Of a DNA stretch of 64,000 nucleotides, positions 8,879 to 18,072 are shown one piece after another (position 1 is the first letter of the stretch; each line of letters begins with the position of its first letter). The stretch spans positions 5,856,001-5,920,000 of the forward strand of contig NZ_CP126307.1 in NCBI RefSeq assembly GCF_030144325.1, written 5' to 3'. The position numbers and the translations under genes are program-made. This stretch comes from Bosea vestrisii. Its GTDB lineage: Bacteria > Pseudomonadota > Alphaproteobacteria > Rhizobiales > Beijerinckiaceae. The notes under the pieces are model-generated. The model made no database searches. It was not told where the DNA came from and saw only the letters and a program-made list of their open reading frames with translations.

Positions 8879-10183
8879 ATGGATCCGATCGTCGTCGCCT
8901 CGCTGATCCTGGCCGGCTCGCTGCTGTTCCTGCTGGCCAGCGGTGTCTGGGTCGCCTTGTCCCTCCTCACCGTCGGCATGGTGATGATGGGGCTCTTCAC
9001 CACCGCGCCGATGGGCTCGCTGATCGCCTCGACCCTCTGGGATTCGAGCTGGGGCTGGGCGCTGACTTCGCTGCCGCTCTTCATCTGGATGGGTGAGATC
9101 CTGTTCCGCTCGAAATTGTCATCCGACATGTTCCAGGGCCTGGCACCCTGGGTGTCGTGGTTGCCCGGCCGTTTGCTGCATGTGAACGTGCTCGGCTGCG
9201 GCATCATGGCGGCGGTCGCCGGCTCCTCGGCGGTGACCTGCGCCACGATCGGGCGGATCAGCGTGCCGGAGCTGGAGAAGCGGGGCTACCCGCTCAACAT
9301 GACCATCGGCACGCTGGCCGGCTCCGGCACGCTCGGCCTGCTGATCCCGCCCTCGATCATCATGATCGTCTATGGCGTGACCGCCGAGGTCTCGATCGCC
9401 CGGCTGTTCATCGCCGGCGTCCTGCCCGGCTTGCTCCTGATGGCACTGTTCATGGGCTACACGGCGATCTGGAGCCTGCTCAACCCGCAGAAGATGCCAC
9501 CGGCAGATCCGCCCGTGCCCTTCCTCGAGAAGCTCTACCTGTCGCGCCGGCTGATTCCGGTGGCGCTGCTGATCGCCTCGGTGGTCGGCTCGATCTATGG
9601 CGGCGTCGCGACGCCGACCGAGGCTGCGACCATCGGCGTGATCGGTGCGCTCATCCTCGCGGCGATCGGCGGCGGGCTCACTCGGGAGAGCTTCATGGAC
9701 GGCCTGATGGCGGCCATGCGGACATCCTGCATGATCTCCTTCATCATCGCCTGCGCCGCTTGCCTGACCATTGCCGTCGCCTTCGTCGACATCCCGCGTT
9801 CGCTGGCGGGCTGGGTCGCCGCGATGCAGCTTTCGCCCTATGCGCTGCTGGCGGTGCTCGCCGTGTTCATGCTCATCCTGGGCTGCTTCCTCGAAGGCAT
9901 CTCGATCATCGTGCTGACCTCCTCGGTGATGCTGCCGATGGTGCAGGCCGCCGGCATCGACCTGCTTTGGTTCGGCATCTTCGTGGTGGTCCTGATCGAG
10001 GCGGCGCAGATCACCCCGCCGGTCGGCTTCAACCTCTTCGTCCTGCAGAGCATCACCGGCAAGGACATCCTGGCGGTGACCAAGGCGGCGATTCCCTATT
10101 TCTTCGTGCTGATGCTGCTCCTCGTCCTGATCACGCTGTTCCCGCAGATCGTCACAGCCCTGCCGAAGATGATGACGGGATAG
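8879..10183 (+). CDS. TRAP transporter large permease (DctM family)
   Basis: A 434-residue, very hydrophobic protein with about 12 predicted membrane segments. The family signature GSGTLGLLIPPSIIMIVYG is present and the C-terminal motif ITPPVGFNLFVLQSI is intact. It is the ion-coupled (usually sodium) translocation subunit of the TRAP system. A GTG at 8876 just before ATG 8879 could also be used. It is the third gene of the dctP-dctQ-dctM order and no other gene follows on this strand. The next 200 bp hold no gene, and SpoVR converges from the right. Confidence 0.93.
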   Translation: MDPIVVASLILAGSLLFLLASGVWVALSLLTVGMVMMGLFTTAPMGSLIASTLWDSSWGWALTSLPLFIWMGEILFRSKLSSDMFQGLAPWVSWLPGRLLHVNVLGCGIMAAVAGSSAVTCATIGRISVPELEKRGYPLNMTIGTLAGSGTLGLLIPPSIIMIVYGVTAEVSIARLFIAGVLPGLLLMALFMGYTAIWSLLNPQKMPPADPPVPFLEKLYLSRRLIPVALLIASVVGSIYGGVATPTEAATIGVIGALILAAIGGGLTRESFMDGLMAAMRTSCMISFIIACAACLTIAVAFVDIPRSLAGWVAAMQLSPYALLAVLAVFMLILGCFLEGISIIVLTSSVMLPMVQAAGIDLLWFGIFVVVLIEAAQITPPVGFNLFVLQSITGKDILAVTKAAIPYFFVLMLLLVLITLFPQIVTALPKMMTG

Positions 10184-10385
10184 ACAACGGCGCGGGGAAC
10201 GTCCGGGACGAAGTCGGGATCGGGCGCTGGATGAAGCCGGTATCGACCGAGCCGCAAGCTGCCTCACCAATGCCGAGGCTTCGTCGCCGACCTCCGCCAG
10301 ATCCGGCGGCTGTCTCAGGCGTCGTAGGACGCGAGAAGGCGTCGGGCGAGGTTTCACCGATCGCCCGTCCTTCACCGACAACGAG

Positions 10386-11945
10386 CTACGGCTGACCAGC
10401 AAGCTGACGGCTGGAGCGTTCGTAGACCGCGGCGCCCGTCTGCGCGTCAACGCCTTGGAGGCTGACCTCGTAACCCCAAAGTTTGTGGATATGGCGCAGC
10501 GTCGCATCACAACTGTCGCTATCCAACAAGATACCGTCATTGACCTTGTGCAGCAGGCGCAAATGCCGCTGGCCGAGCAGGTCGACATCCACGACCTGGA
10601 TGTCCGAATGGCTCGCGCCGATGTCATATCTCTGGGCCAGGGCGGCGCGGATGTGCTCGTAGCCGCGCTCGTTGTGGATCGAGGCCACACCATAGAATGC
10701 TTCGTTTGCAGCATCGGTGAGCACGAACATCCGCCACTTCCGGATCAGGGCCGGGCTGAGAAACTGGCGGATGAAGGACTCGTCGCGATGGTTGGCCCAG
10801 GCGTCGAGCAGGATCGAGCGCCAGTCGCCGCTCCCCGCGATCTCGGGAAACCAGTCGCGATCCTCCGCGGTCGGCTCGGTCACGATGCGCCGAATGTCCT
10901 GCATCATGTCGAGGCCGAGCGCATAGGGGTTGATGCCGGAAAAGCGGGGATCGTCGAAGCCGGGCTGGAAGATGACGTTCGAATGGTTGCGCAGAATCTC
11001 CAGCATGGCGCCTTCGCCGATCCGGCCACGGTCGAACAGCGCGTTCATCACCGTGTAGTGCACGAAGGTCGCGCAGCCCTCGTTCATCACCTGCGTCTGC
11101 CGCTGGGGGTAGAAATACTGGGCGATGACCCGGACGATCCTCAGGATCTCGCGCTGCCAAGGGTCGAGGATCAGGCTGTTCTTCTCGAGGAAATAAAGCA
11201 GGTTCTCCTCTGGTAGATTGAGTGCTCTCTTTCGCTCGGCGATCGCGTCTTCGCCCTCTTCCGCCACCTTTTCGCAGTCCGCGGGGCGCGGGATCGTGCG
11301 CCAGAGATCATTGTAGGACCGCTCCTCGTATTCCAGCCGCTCGCGCATTCCCTCGCTCTGCTTGTCGGCAGAAAGCTTGGGCGGGCGGCGATAGCGGAAC
11401 ACGCCCTGTTCCATCAGGGCGTGGGCGGCGTCGAGGAGCGTCTCCACCGCCGCGACGCCGTGCCTTTCCTCGCAGCGGTTGATGAAGCCCTTGGCGAAAT
11501 CCAGATAACCCAGGATCGCGCCGGCATCGGTCCATTGCCGGAACAGATAGTTGTTCTTGAAGAAATGGTTGTGCCCGAGGGCAGCATGCGCCGTGACCAG
11601 GGCCTGCAGCGCCATGGTGTTCTCCTCCATCAGGTAGATGATGCAGGGATCGGAATTGATGACGAGTTCATAGGCGAGGCCGCGGCCGGCCTTGCGGTAG
11701 AGCAGTTCCTGGTGGAGGAAGTGCTTGCCGAAGGACCAATGGCGATACATCAGCGGCATGCCGATGGATGAATAGGCGTCGAGCATCTGCTCTGAGGAGA
11801 TCACTTCCATCTGTACCGGGTAGATATCGAGCCGCAGCTCCTCCTTTGCGACCGCCTCGATGACGTCGTAGGCATGCGACAAGGTCCCGAAGTTCCAGTC
11901 GGAGCCGGAGAACATGAGGTCGGAGCCGGGCGCGTGCCTGTGCAT
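10386..11945 (-). CDS. SpoVR family protein
   Basis: A 519-residue protein of the SpoVR/YcgB family, of normal length. Typical stretches are SGSDWNFGTLSHAYDVIEAV near the start, the IGMPLMYRHWSFGKHF segment, and a conserved His/Glu-rich centre (NEGCATFVHYTVMNALFDRG). Biochemical function is unknown; in many proteobacteria it is encoded with YeaH and PrkA, and the trio responds to starvation or stress. Here it is the last gene of that set, 10 bp downstream of yeaH, and is almost certainly cotranscribed. GGAG lies about 7 bases before ATG 11945. Confidence 0.94.
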   Translation of the reverse strand: MHRHAPGSDLMFSGSDWNFGTLSHAYDVIEAVAKEELRLDIYPVQMEVISSEQMLDAYSSIGMPLMYRHWSFGKHFLHQELLYRKAGRGLAYELVINSDPCIIYLMEENTMALQALVTAHAALGHNHFFKNNYLFRQWTDAGAILGYLDFAKGFINRCEERHGVAAVETLLDAAHALMEQGVFRYRRPPKLSADKQSEGMRERLEYEERSYNDLWRTIPRPADCEKVAEEGEDAIAERKRALNLPEENLLYFLEKNSLILDPWQREILRIVRVIAQYFYPQRQTQVMNEGCATFVHYTVMNALFDRGRIGEGAMLEILRNHSNVIFQPGFDDPRFSGINPYALGLDMMQDIRRIVTEPTAEDRDWFPEIAGSGDWRSILLDAWANHRDESFIRQFLSPALIRKWRMFVLTDAANEAFYGVASIHNERGYEHIRAALAQRYDIGASHSDIQVVDVDLLGQRHLRLLHKVNDGILLDSDSCDATLRHIHKLWGYEVSLQGVDAQTGAAVYERSSRQLAGQP

Positions 11946-11955
11946 CGGTGCTCCT

Positions 11956-13260
11956 TCAGTTGCGCGGCCGCGCCGGCTGCCGAGTGAAGAGCCGGCGGAA
12001 GACCGGGTAGATGTCGGCGGCCTTGGCGATGCGGCTCATGTCGAAATTCGGCCATTTCTCCTTGACTGCGAGATAGGCGCGCCAGAGCGAGGTGCCGTTG
12101 TCCGTGGAGCCGAAGATCTCGCTCTCGCGTTCATCGATGATCTCGACATAGGCGAAATACTGACACTGGCGCATGATCGGCCCGTCCAGTAGGCCGAGGC
12201 AGCGCTCGGAGTCGGTAGCGAGATTGTCGCCGTCCGAAGCCTGGGCGGCGTAGATGTTCCACTCCCGGCTGGGGTAGCGCTGCGCGATGATGCTCTGCAT
12301 CTTCTCGAGCGCCGTGGAAACGACGGTGCCGCCGCTCTGAGTGCTGTAGAAAAAGGTCTCCTCGTCCACTTCCTGCGCCGTGTGGGTATGACGGATGAAG
12401 ACGATGTCGGTGCGGTCGTAGCGCCGTTTCAGGAACAGGTGCAGCAGGACGAAGAAGCGCTTGGCCAGATCCTTCTCGCGTTCGCCCATCGAGCCTGAGA
12501 CGTCCATCAGGCAGAACATCACCGCGTTCGCGTTCGGCAGAGGCTGCGCGTCGAAGCGGTTGAAGCGGATATCGACCGGGTCGATGAAGGCGATCACCCG
12601 GCGCCGGCGCTCCAGCCGGTCGAGTTCGGCGCGCAAGGCTGTGACGTCAGCGCGAGCGGCGCCCGGCCCATCGGCTTCGATTCTGGCCAGTTCGCGCAGG
12701 ATGGCCTCGATCTCCTCGCGCTTGGGACGCTGCAGGGCAATGCGGCGTCCCAGGCTGTTGCGCATGGTGCGCGCGACGCTGATGTTGGTCGGCGACCCGC
12801 TGGTCGAGAATCCGGCCCGCCGCGGCTTGAAGGCGAGGATTTCCTTGAGATTGAGCTTGACCATATCGGGAAGCTCGAGGTCCTCGAAAAACAGGTCGAG
12901 CACCTCTTCGCGCGAAAGCACGAAACGGAAATCGTCCTCGGAGAGCTGCAGGCCGGACGACGATCCCACTCCGCCGCCCTGGCCCGACTTCGGCATCCGG
13001 TCTCCCGGCGAAAAGTGCTTGTTTCCGGGCAGGACATGCTGGCGCCGGCCGCTGTCCCTGGCATCGCGGAAGCTCGGCTCGCTCGTGCCTTTCGCCGGTA
13101 TCGAGACGGCATGCTCCCCGTCCGCATCGGCGATCTTGCCGGAGCGGATCTGCTCCTGGACGCTGCGCTTCAGCTCCGCCCGCACGCGGTGCAGGAAGCG
13201 CTGGCGATTGCCCAGGCTCTTGTCCTTCGGGTTCAAGCGGCGGTCGATGAAGATCGGCAT
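11956..13260 (-). CDS. yeaH: YeaH/YhbH family protein (DUF444)
   Basis: A 434-residue protein starting MPIFIDRRLNPKDKSLGNRQ, the standard DUF444 N-terminus. Its C-terminal half contains a von Willebrand A-like metal site (MDVSGSMGEREKDLAKRFF) and the conserved FIRHTHTAQEVDEETFF segment. A charged N-terminal linker precedes it. It lies between prkA (18 bp upstream) and spoVR (10 bp downstream), the order seen in E. coli yeaG-yeaH and in many alphaproteobacteria. It is thought to act with PrkA kinase in the general stress or nutrient response; its direct role is not known. Confidence 0.94.
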   Translation of the reverse strand: MPIFIDRRLNPKDKSLGNRQRFLHRVRAELKRSVQEQIRSGKIADADGEHAVSIPAKGTSEPSFRDARDSGRRQHVLPGNKHFSPGDRMPKSGQGGGVGSSSGLQLSEDDFRFVLSREEVLDLFFEDLELPDMVKLNLKEILAFKPRRAGFSTSGSPTNISVARTMRNSLGRRIALQRPKREEIEAILRELARIEADGPGAARADVTALRAELDRLERRRRVIAFIDPVDIRFNRFDAQPLPNANAVMFCLMDVSGSMGEREKDLAKRFFVLLHLFLKRRYDRTDIVFIRHTHTAQEVDEETFFYSTQSGGTVVSTALEKMQSIIAQRYPSREWNIYAAQASDGDNLATDSERCLGLLDGPIMRQCQYFAYVEIIDERESEIFGSTDNGTSLWRAYLAVKEKWPNFDMSRIAKAADIYPVFRRLFTRQPARPRN

Positions 13261-13278
13261 GGCAGGCTCCTGCCGCGT

Positions 13279-15237
13279 TCAGCCTGCCTTGTTGACGCGC
13301 ATGTACCAGTCGACCAGGCGCCGCACCTGACGCTCGGTATAGCCGCGCTCGACCATGCGCTGCACGAAGCCGTGATGGCGCTTCTCGGTCACGCTGTCCT
13401 GCTTCGAGCCGAAGCTGATCACCGGCAGCAGATCCTCGACCTGGCCGAACATCCGCTTCTCGATCACCTCGCGCAGCTTCTCATAGCTGGTCCAGGACGG
13501 GTTGCGGCCATTGTTCCTGGCCCGGGCGCGCAAGGTGAATTTCACCACCTCGTTGCGGAAGTCCTTGGGATTGGCGATGCCGGCCGGCTTCTCGATCTGC
13601 GACAATTCATTGTCGAGGACCTGCCGGTTGAGGAGCTGGCCGGTATCGGGGTCCTTGTAGTCCTGATCCTCGACCCAGGCGTCGGCATAGGCGATGTAGC
13701 GGTCGAACAGGTTCTGGCCGTATTCGCCATAGGATTCGAGATAGGCCTTCTGGATCTCGTGTCCGATGAACTCGGCATAGCGCGTCGCCAGCTCCGACTT
13801 GATGAAGTCGAGATAGGCCGCTTCCGTCTCCTTGGCGAACTGCTCGCGCTTGATCGCACCCTCCAGGATGTACATCAGGTGCACGGGGTCGGCGGCGAGT
13901 TCCTCGGTATCGTAGTTGAAGGTCTGCGAGAGGATCTTGAAGGCGAAGCGCGTGCTGACGCCGGTCATGCCCTCGTCGACACCGGCGGCGTCGCGATACT
14001 CCTGGATGGCCTTCGCCTTGGGCTCCACCTCCTTGAGGTTCTCGCCGTCGTAGACGCGCATCTTGGTATAGAGCGGCGAGTTCTCGAACTCGGCGAGCCG
14101 GGTGGAGACCGAGAAGCGGCTGAGGAGGTCGAGCACCTCGGGCGCGCAGGGGCTGCCGGCCAGCTCGCTCTCGCGGAGCAGCTTCTCGTAGATCTGCCGC
14201 TCTTCGGTGACGCGCAGGCAATAGGGCACCTTGACCACCAAGATGCGGTCGAGGAACGCCTCGTTGTTCCGGTTGTTCTTGAACTGGAGCCATTCTGACT
14301 CGTTGGAGTGAGCCAGGACGATGCCCTGATAGGGAAAGGCTCCGAAGTTCTCGGTGCCGTTGTAGCTGCCTTCCTGGGTCGCGGTCAGCAGCGGGTGCAG
14401 CACCTTGATTGGCGCCTTGAACATCTCGACGAATTCGAGCAGGCCCTGCGTCGTCCGGTTCAGTCCGCCGCTGTAGGAATAGGCATCCGGGTCCGACTGG
14501 CTGAAGTTCTCAAGCTGGCGGATATCGACCTTGCCGACGAGCGCGGAGACATCCTGGTTGTTCTCATCGCCCGGTTCGGTCTTCGCGATGCCGACTTGCC
14601 GCAAGCGCGAGGGCGTCAGCTTGACGACGCTGAACTTGGAGATGTCGCCCGCGAGTTCATCGAGCCGCTTTGCTGCCCATGGCGAGATGAGTCCGGTCAA
14701 TCGCCGCCGCGCTATACCGTACTTCTCCTCGAAGAGATCGCCCATGCGATCGGGACGGAACAGGCCCAGAGGCGATTCGAAGACCGGGCTCATCTGGTTA
14801 CCGATCTTGAGTGTGTAGAATGGACGCTCCTCCATCAGCTTCTTGAGCCGCTCGGCAAGCGAGGACTTGCCACCGCCGACGGGGCCGAGGAGGTAGAGGA
14901 TCTGCTTGCGCTCTTCCAGACCCTGTGATGCGTAGCGAAAATAGCCGGCGATCCGCTCGATGGTGTCCTCCATGCCGAAGAAATCGGCGAAGGACGGGTA
15001 TATCTTGACCGTGCGGTTGGAGAAGATCCGGCCGAGGCGCTCGTCTTGGCTCGTATCGAACAATCTGGGTGTACCGATTGCGTCGACCATCCGCTCGGCG
15101 GCGGCGGCGTACATGGATTTATCTTCACGACAAGCCAGCAGATATTCCTGCAGACTCATCTCTTCCTGCGAATAGCTACGATAATCCTCGGAGAACAGGC
15201 TGAATATCTCGCTGGCTTTCTCGATCATGGCAGCCAT
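13279..15237 (-). CDS. prkA: PrkA family serine protein kinase
   Basis: About 652 residues. The N-terminal AAA part has Walker A LLGPVGGGKSS and a PrkA-specific IERIAGYFRYASQGLEERKQ stretch. A C-terminal kinase-like PrkA domain includes the RNNGRNPSWTSYEKLREVIE region. The family (E. coli YeaG) phosphorylates proteins under stress and is encoded with yeaH and spoVR as here. ATG 15237 (MAAMIEKASEIFSLFSEDY) is my choice; ATG 15228 and GTG 15276 are also in frame and no ribosome-binding site separates them clearly. Its upstream sequence abuts a truncated ornithine cyclodeaminase, so its native promoter may have been replaced by a deletion. Confidence 0.93.
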   Translation of the reverse strand: MAAMIEKASEIFSLFSEDYRSYSQEEMSLQEYLLACREDKSMYAAAAERMVDAIGTPRLFDTSQDERLGRIFSNRTVKIYPSFADFFGMEDTIERIAGYFRYASQGLEERKQILYLLGPVGGGKSSLAERLKKLMEERPFYTLKIGNQMSPVFESPLGLFRPDRMGDLFEEKYGIARRRLTGLISPWAAKRLDELAGDISKFSVVKLTPSRLRQVGIAKTEPGDENNQDVSALVGKVDIRQLENFSQSDPDAYSYSGGLNRTTQGLLEFVEMFKAPIKVLHPLLTATQEGSYNGTENFGAFPYQGIVLAHSNESEWLQFKNNRNNEAFLDRILVVKVPYCLRVTEERQIYEKLLRESELAGSPCAPEVLDLLSRFSVSTRLAEFENSPLYTKMRVYDGENLKEVEPKAKAIQEYRDAAGVDEGMTGVSTRFAFKILSQTFNYDTEELAADPVHLMYILEGAIKREQFAKETEAAYLDFIKSELATRYAEFIGHEIQKAYLESYGEYGQNLFDRYIAYADAWVEDQDYKDPDTGQLLNRQVLDNELSQIEKPAGIANPKDFRNEVVKFTLRARARNNGRNPSWTSYEKLREVIEKRMFGQVEDLLPVISFGSKQDSVTEKRHHGFVQRMVERGYTERQVRRLVDWYMRVNKAG

Positions 15238-15325
15238 CCCGCGATAGTCGGAGCTGTCGACGACAGCCCCAAACACTCAACCGACGATGGTCCCGCAAGT
15301 TCCTACACGATGGCACTTTGGAGGT

Positions 15326-15550
15326 CATAGAGACCCATTTCAGGGTTGCGACGCCGTCCGACTGCGAGGCTGCGGTCATCGCCTGAAAACCGTGACCGGG
15401 ACCAAGCATGAGCGCGCTCTTGGGCAGGCTGCGGTTCGTGCCTGCGGCATGGTCGCGGAAAGTCTGAAGCACGGCCTCACGCGCTTTGCCAGGTTCGATC
15501 GCGAGAGCTTTCACGTCGCTGCGCGAGAGATAGAGCAAGCGCTCGCCCAT
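15326..15550 (-). pseudogene. Ornithine cyclodeaminase/mu-crystallin family, N-terminal remnant
   Basis: From ATG 15550 about 75 codons encode a clear ornithine cyclodeaminase/mu-crystallin N-terminus. It runs from MGERLLYLSRSDVKAL through SLPKSALMLGPGHGFQAM to ATLKWVSM. The NAD-binding Rossmann domain that should follow (about 240 more residues) is absent. The frame continues into unrelated sequence that runs into prkA. The ATG overlaps the stop of the upstream oxidase remnant as TGATG, so the two were once translationally coupled. It looks like one breakpoint of a deletion. Confidence 0.65.
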
Positions 15551-15756
15551 CAGGCGAATCTCCGTGCGGAATAGGGAGTGGGATCGAAGGGCAGTTCATG
15601 TCCATCGGTCAGCGCCGCCACAAGTTTTGCCGGGGCTGGAGCTTGAGTCAGCCCGGTATGGGCGTGGTCGAAGGCATGCCCGATGTCGCTCGAAGCCGAT
15701 GCAAGACCGATGCAGGGCAGGCCGTCGGGCGTCGAGGGGCGGTTGCCCTCCAGTGG
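15550..15756 (-). pseudogene. D-amino-acid dehydrogenase/FAD oxidase (DadA-like), C-terminal remnant
   Basis: About 68 codons ending at TGA 15550-15552 match only the C-terminal end of DadA/glycine-oxidase-type flavoproteins: NRPSTPDGLPCIG, then a HTGLTQAPAPAKLVAALTDG segment and the terminal PYSARRFA. The N-terminal FAD domain (about 340 residues) is missing, and upstream sequence in this frame is unrelated. Together with the adjoining cyclodeaminase fragment it is the scar of an amino-acid catabolic operon. Confidence 0.6.
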
Positions 15757-15838
15757 TCTGCTCGGGCGCCATTGAAGCATTCCACCCGCCCAGGGGACAT
15801 CTTGCGGGCATAGCCCAGCATGATCGCTCCCGGGTGGC

Positions 15839-16045
15839 TCACTCCGCTTTGGAGAAAGCTTTCTGACACGCCAACATCAGCAGCAGGGCGCAGCCGAACG
15901 CCGGCCAGGCCATGCTGACCAGCGCGATGATGATGAGGTCTATTGCCCCAAGGGACGAGCGCTGAGCTTCGAACGCCGAGTTGAGCGCGATCAGACCTGC
16001 GCCCACGAGATACATCGCTACGACAATGGCGAGCGCGATGGTCAT
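15839..16045 (-). CDS. Small membrane protein, unknown function
   Basis: A 68-residue frame from ATG 16045, preceded by GGGGAG at about 9 bases. It encodes two hydrophobic helices (residues about 2-22 and 32-58) joined by a short polar loop (NSAFEAQRSS), and ends AFSKAE. A longer frame to 16147 exists, but its extra N-terminus is hydrophilic and has no ribosome-binding site. I recognise no family. It lies at the boundary between the catabolic/stress region and the polysaccharide locus. Confidence 0.5.
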   Translation of the reverse strand: MTIALAIVVAMYLVGAGLIALNSAFEAQRSSLGAIDLIIIALVSMAWPAFGCALLLMLACQKAFSKAE

Positions 16046-16168
16046 CTCAACTCGCTCCCCGCTGAGCATCCCGCATTCCGAGTACGCGACGTTTTGATAT
16101 CCGCCGTTCCTATCCCTGCTCGTTCGCCAGGGTGAGCCAGCGATCAAGTTTGGTCGCTGCCGAACAAC

Positions 16169-16981
16169 TCAGAAATGAGCTTTGGACTGCAGTTTCAGCG
16201 TGGTCCGCGTCGAATCCGCCATCTTCGACAGCAACCAATCGGGGTTGCCGAGATTGAAATAGGCCTTCAGAGCAAAACGCCAGAACAGGCGCTCCGCCTG
16301 CGACGAAGGCCCATGCTGCGCGAAGATCCTCGTGCATTCTGCAGCGGTGCGGCTGCCGTGGATTGCGCTGTTGTTCACGCCCGTTCTCCGGAAGCAGGCC
16401 AGCGGCTGACTGATCCGCCCGTAGGGTTCCTTCTTCAGGGCCCGGCAAAACATGTCGTAGTCGCCGGCATCCCTGTAGGAAATGTCGAACCCACCCAGCT
16501 CCTCGAAGAAGGTCCGCGAGAAATAGGTCGCCATGTGCATGATCGGGTTCCAGCCCAGGCAGACCAGCATTGCTGGTGTCATCCAGTTCGGAGGCGCCGC
16601 GAGCCCGCCGAGGCCGTGCCCGCCTGAATCGATCCATCGGATGGCGCCGACGACCCAGCGCCGGCGGCTCCGGCGGTAGGTATCCACGACCGCGGCAGCC
16701 GCTCCCGGCAGCATGACGTCATCGGCGCCAAGGAAGCCCAGCAACTCGCCTGACGAGTTGAAGGACCCCTTGTTGATGGCGTCGAAAATGCCGCTGTCCT
16801 TGCCTTGCATCACACGCAGCCCAAAGCTGCGGGCGAGCTCGACGGTTCCGTCGGTACTGCCGCCATCGACGATCACGTGCTCGATCTCGATGTCGCGGAT
16901 GGCGTTCCGGCGCGCGGACTCGACGCATTCCTTCAGATAGTCGACGGCATTCAGCGTCGGGGTCACGATTGTCACGATCAT
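16169..16981 (-). CDS. Family 2 glycosyltransferase
   Basis: A 270-residue GT-A protein beginning MIVTIVTPTLNAVDYLKECV. It has the nucleotide-sugar motif VDGGSTDGT (about residues 38-46), the acceptor-side SGIFDAINKG stretch typical of WcaA/ExoU-like GT2 enzymes, and an ADD motif (FLGADDVMLP) that replaces the classic DxD. A C-terminal NPDWLLSKMA segment follows. It probably adds a sugar to a lipid-linked polysaccharide unit at the inner face of the membrane. It marks the left edge of the exopolysaccharide locus, beside the regulators. Confidence 0.9.
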   Translation of the reverse strand: MIVTIVTPTLNAVDYLKECVESARRNAIRDIEIEHVIVDGGSTDGTVELARSFGLRVMQGKDSGIFDAINKGSFNSSGELLGFLGADDVMLPGAAAAVVDTYRRSRRRWVVGAIRWIDSGGHGLGGLAAPPNWMTPAMLVCLGWNPIMHMATYFSRTFFEELGGFDISYRDAGDYDMFCRALKKEPYGRISQPLACFRRTGVNNSAIHGSRTAAECTRIFAQHGPSSQAERLFWRFALKAYFNLGNPDWLLSKMADSTRTTLKLQSKAHF

Positions 16982-17012
16982 GGGTGCAGCTCCGTCGCTG
17001 AGGCCGACCTGT

Positions 17013-17765
17013 TCACGAGAACCGGGGCGAATTCGCCATTTCCAGTCTCGCAGCGATCATCGGCAGATGCTCGTCCTCGGCCGTGCCTGGCTCTTCGGCC
17101 ACAGGAATCCGGGTCACCGCATTCTGCATCGCCCACATGGCCGCCTGGGTACGGTTCCTGACGCGCACCTTCCGCAGGATCGCCTTGACATGGACCTTCA
17201 CTGTGGCTTCGGCGATTTCCAGCTTGCGCGCGATCACCTTGTTGGATTCGCCCAGCATCAGCCCCTCGAGGATGCTCACCTCCCGGACGGAAAGACCCTG
17301 GAACGGAGATCCGTCTGCCCGCCGTTGCACGCCCTGGAGGAGACGCTGCGGCTCGACCGCGATCTCGGAGAGTTGCGACAGAAGTTCGGGTGGGAAGACG
17401 GCACCATTGGCGATGACGACTTCCAATGACGTGATGAGATCATGGGCGGAAATCGACTCGACGAGATAGCCCACCGCACCGAGCTGGATGGCGCGGCGCA
17501 TTAGTTCGCGGCTGTCGCGCAGAGCGAGCGCCACGATCTTGGCGCTCTTGAACTGCCTTTTGATGTCGCCGACGATCGAGCAGGACATGTCGTCGATCAC
17601 GACGATGAAAAGGTCAGGAGTCTGCTGGCTGACTTCCGGCCTGTAGAGATCACAGCTCGTCGTTCTCTGGCTTACATGGAAGCGCGCGCCGTCCAGTAAT
17701 TTCGTTATGCCTTCCCGAAGCAGGGCGTTGTCGCTCAGTACAGTGGTTTCGATGATTTCAGACAT
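17013..17765 (-). CDS. LuxR-type response regulator with degenerate receiver
   Basis: A 250-residue protein from ATG 17765, preceded by GGGGAG at 6 bases. The C-terminus is a standard LuxR/NarL helix-turn-helix (LSVREVSILEGLMLGESNKV then IAEATVKVHVKAILRKVRV). The N-terminal receiver is altered: the acidic pair is Ser-Asp (VLSDNALLREG), the phosphoacceptor position is unclear (PDLFIVVIDDMS), and the conserved Lys is Glu (GYLVES). It may therefore act without phosphorylation. No kinase is adjacent in its own transcription unit. Its position beside glycosyltransferase genes suggests control of the polysaccharide locus (inference). Confidence 0.88.
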   Translation of the reverse strand: MSEIIETTVLSDNALLREGITKLLDGARFHVSQRTTSCDLYRPEVSQQTPDLFIVVIDDMSCSIVGDIKRQFKSAKIVALALRDSRELMRRAIQLGAVGYLVESISAHDLITSLEVVIANGAVFPPELLSQLSEIAVEPQRLLQGVQRRADGSPFQGLSVREVSILEGLMLGESNKVIARKLEIAEATVKVHVKAILRKVRVRNRTQAAMWAMQNAVTRIPVAEEPGTAEDEHLPMIAARLEMANSPRFS

Positions 17766-18072
17766 CGGTACTCCCCTTTTACTCGGCACAAAACTATCGC
17801 GGCGAGCGCAATAGAGAGCGTCAGCTCGCCATCGCGTCAGCGAAATATCAATCAATCTGTCAGAGAGGCCTTCAGATGGGATACGTTTGGTCTAATCAGT
17901 TATGGGCACCGATGACGCAACAGGATGCGTGCAATCAGAACCTCATTGTTAATAATTAGTTCATTCGGGTGCATTCGTCTTGTCGGGAAAATTACGATCC
18001 CGTCAGGATAACCCTGACAAGCGAGAGCCTTTTCCCTTCGCCGCCGAGCTCGATCTCTCGAAGGCGACTGCT
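17766..18072. other. Intergenic region, probable promoter of the 17013-17765 regulator
   Basis: About 307 bp with no convincing gene. The part near 17935-17970 is clearly AT-rich (TTGTTAATAATTAGTT) and could carry promoter elements for the leftward regulator gene. A leftward frame to 17855 extends that regulator but lacks family resemblance. No strong hairpin was seen. Confidence 0.35.

Noticed and set aside
10184..10385. GGGCGA/TCGCCC imperfect hairpin between DctM and SpoVR
   Set aside because: The stem is short with a long loop and no T-run; not enough for a terminator call.
9119..10714. 531-codon leftward frame
   Set aside because: Opposite the DctM gene and dominated by Arg/Asp/His-rich low-complexity sequence.
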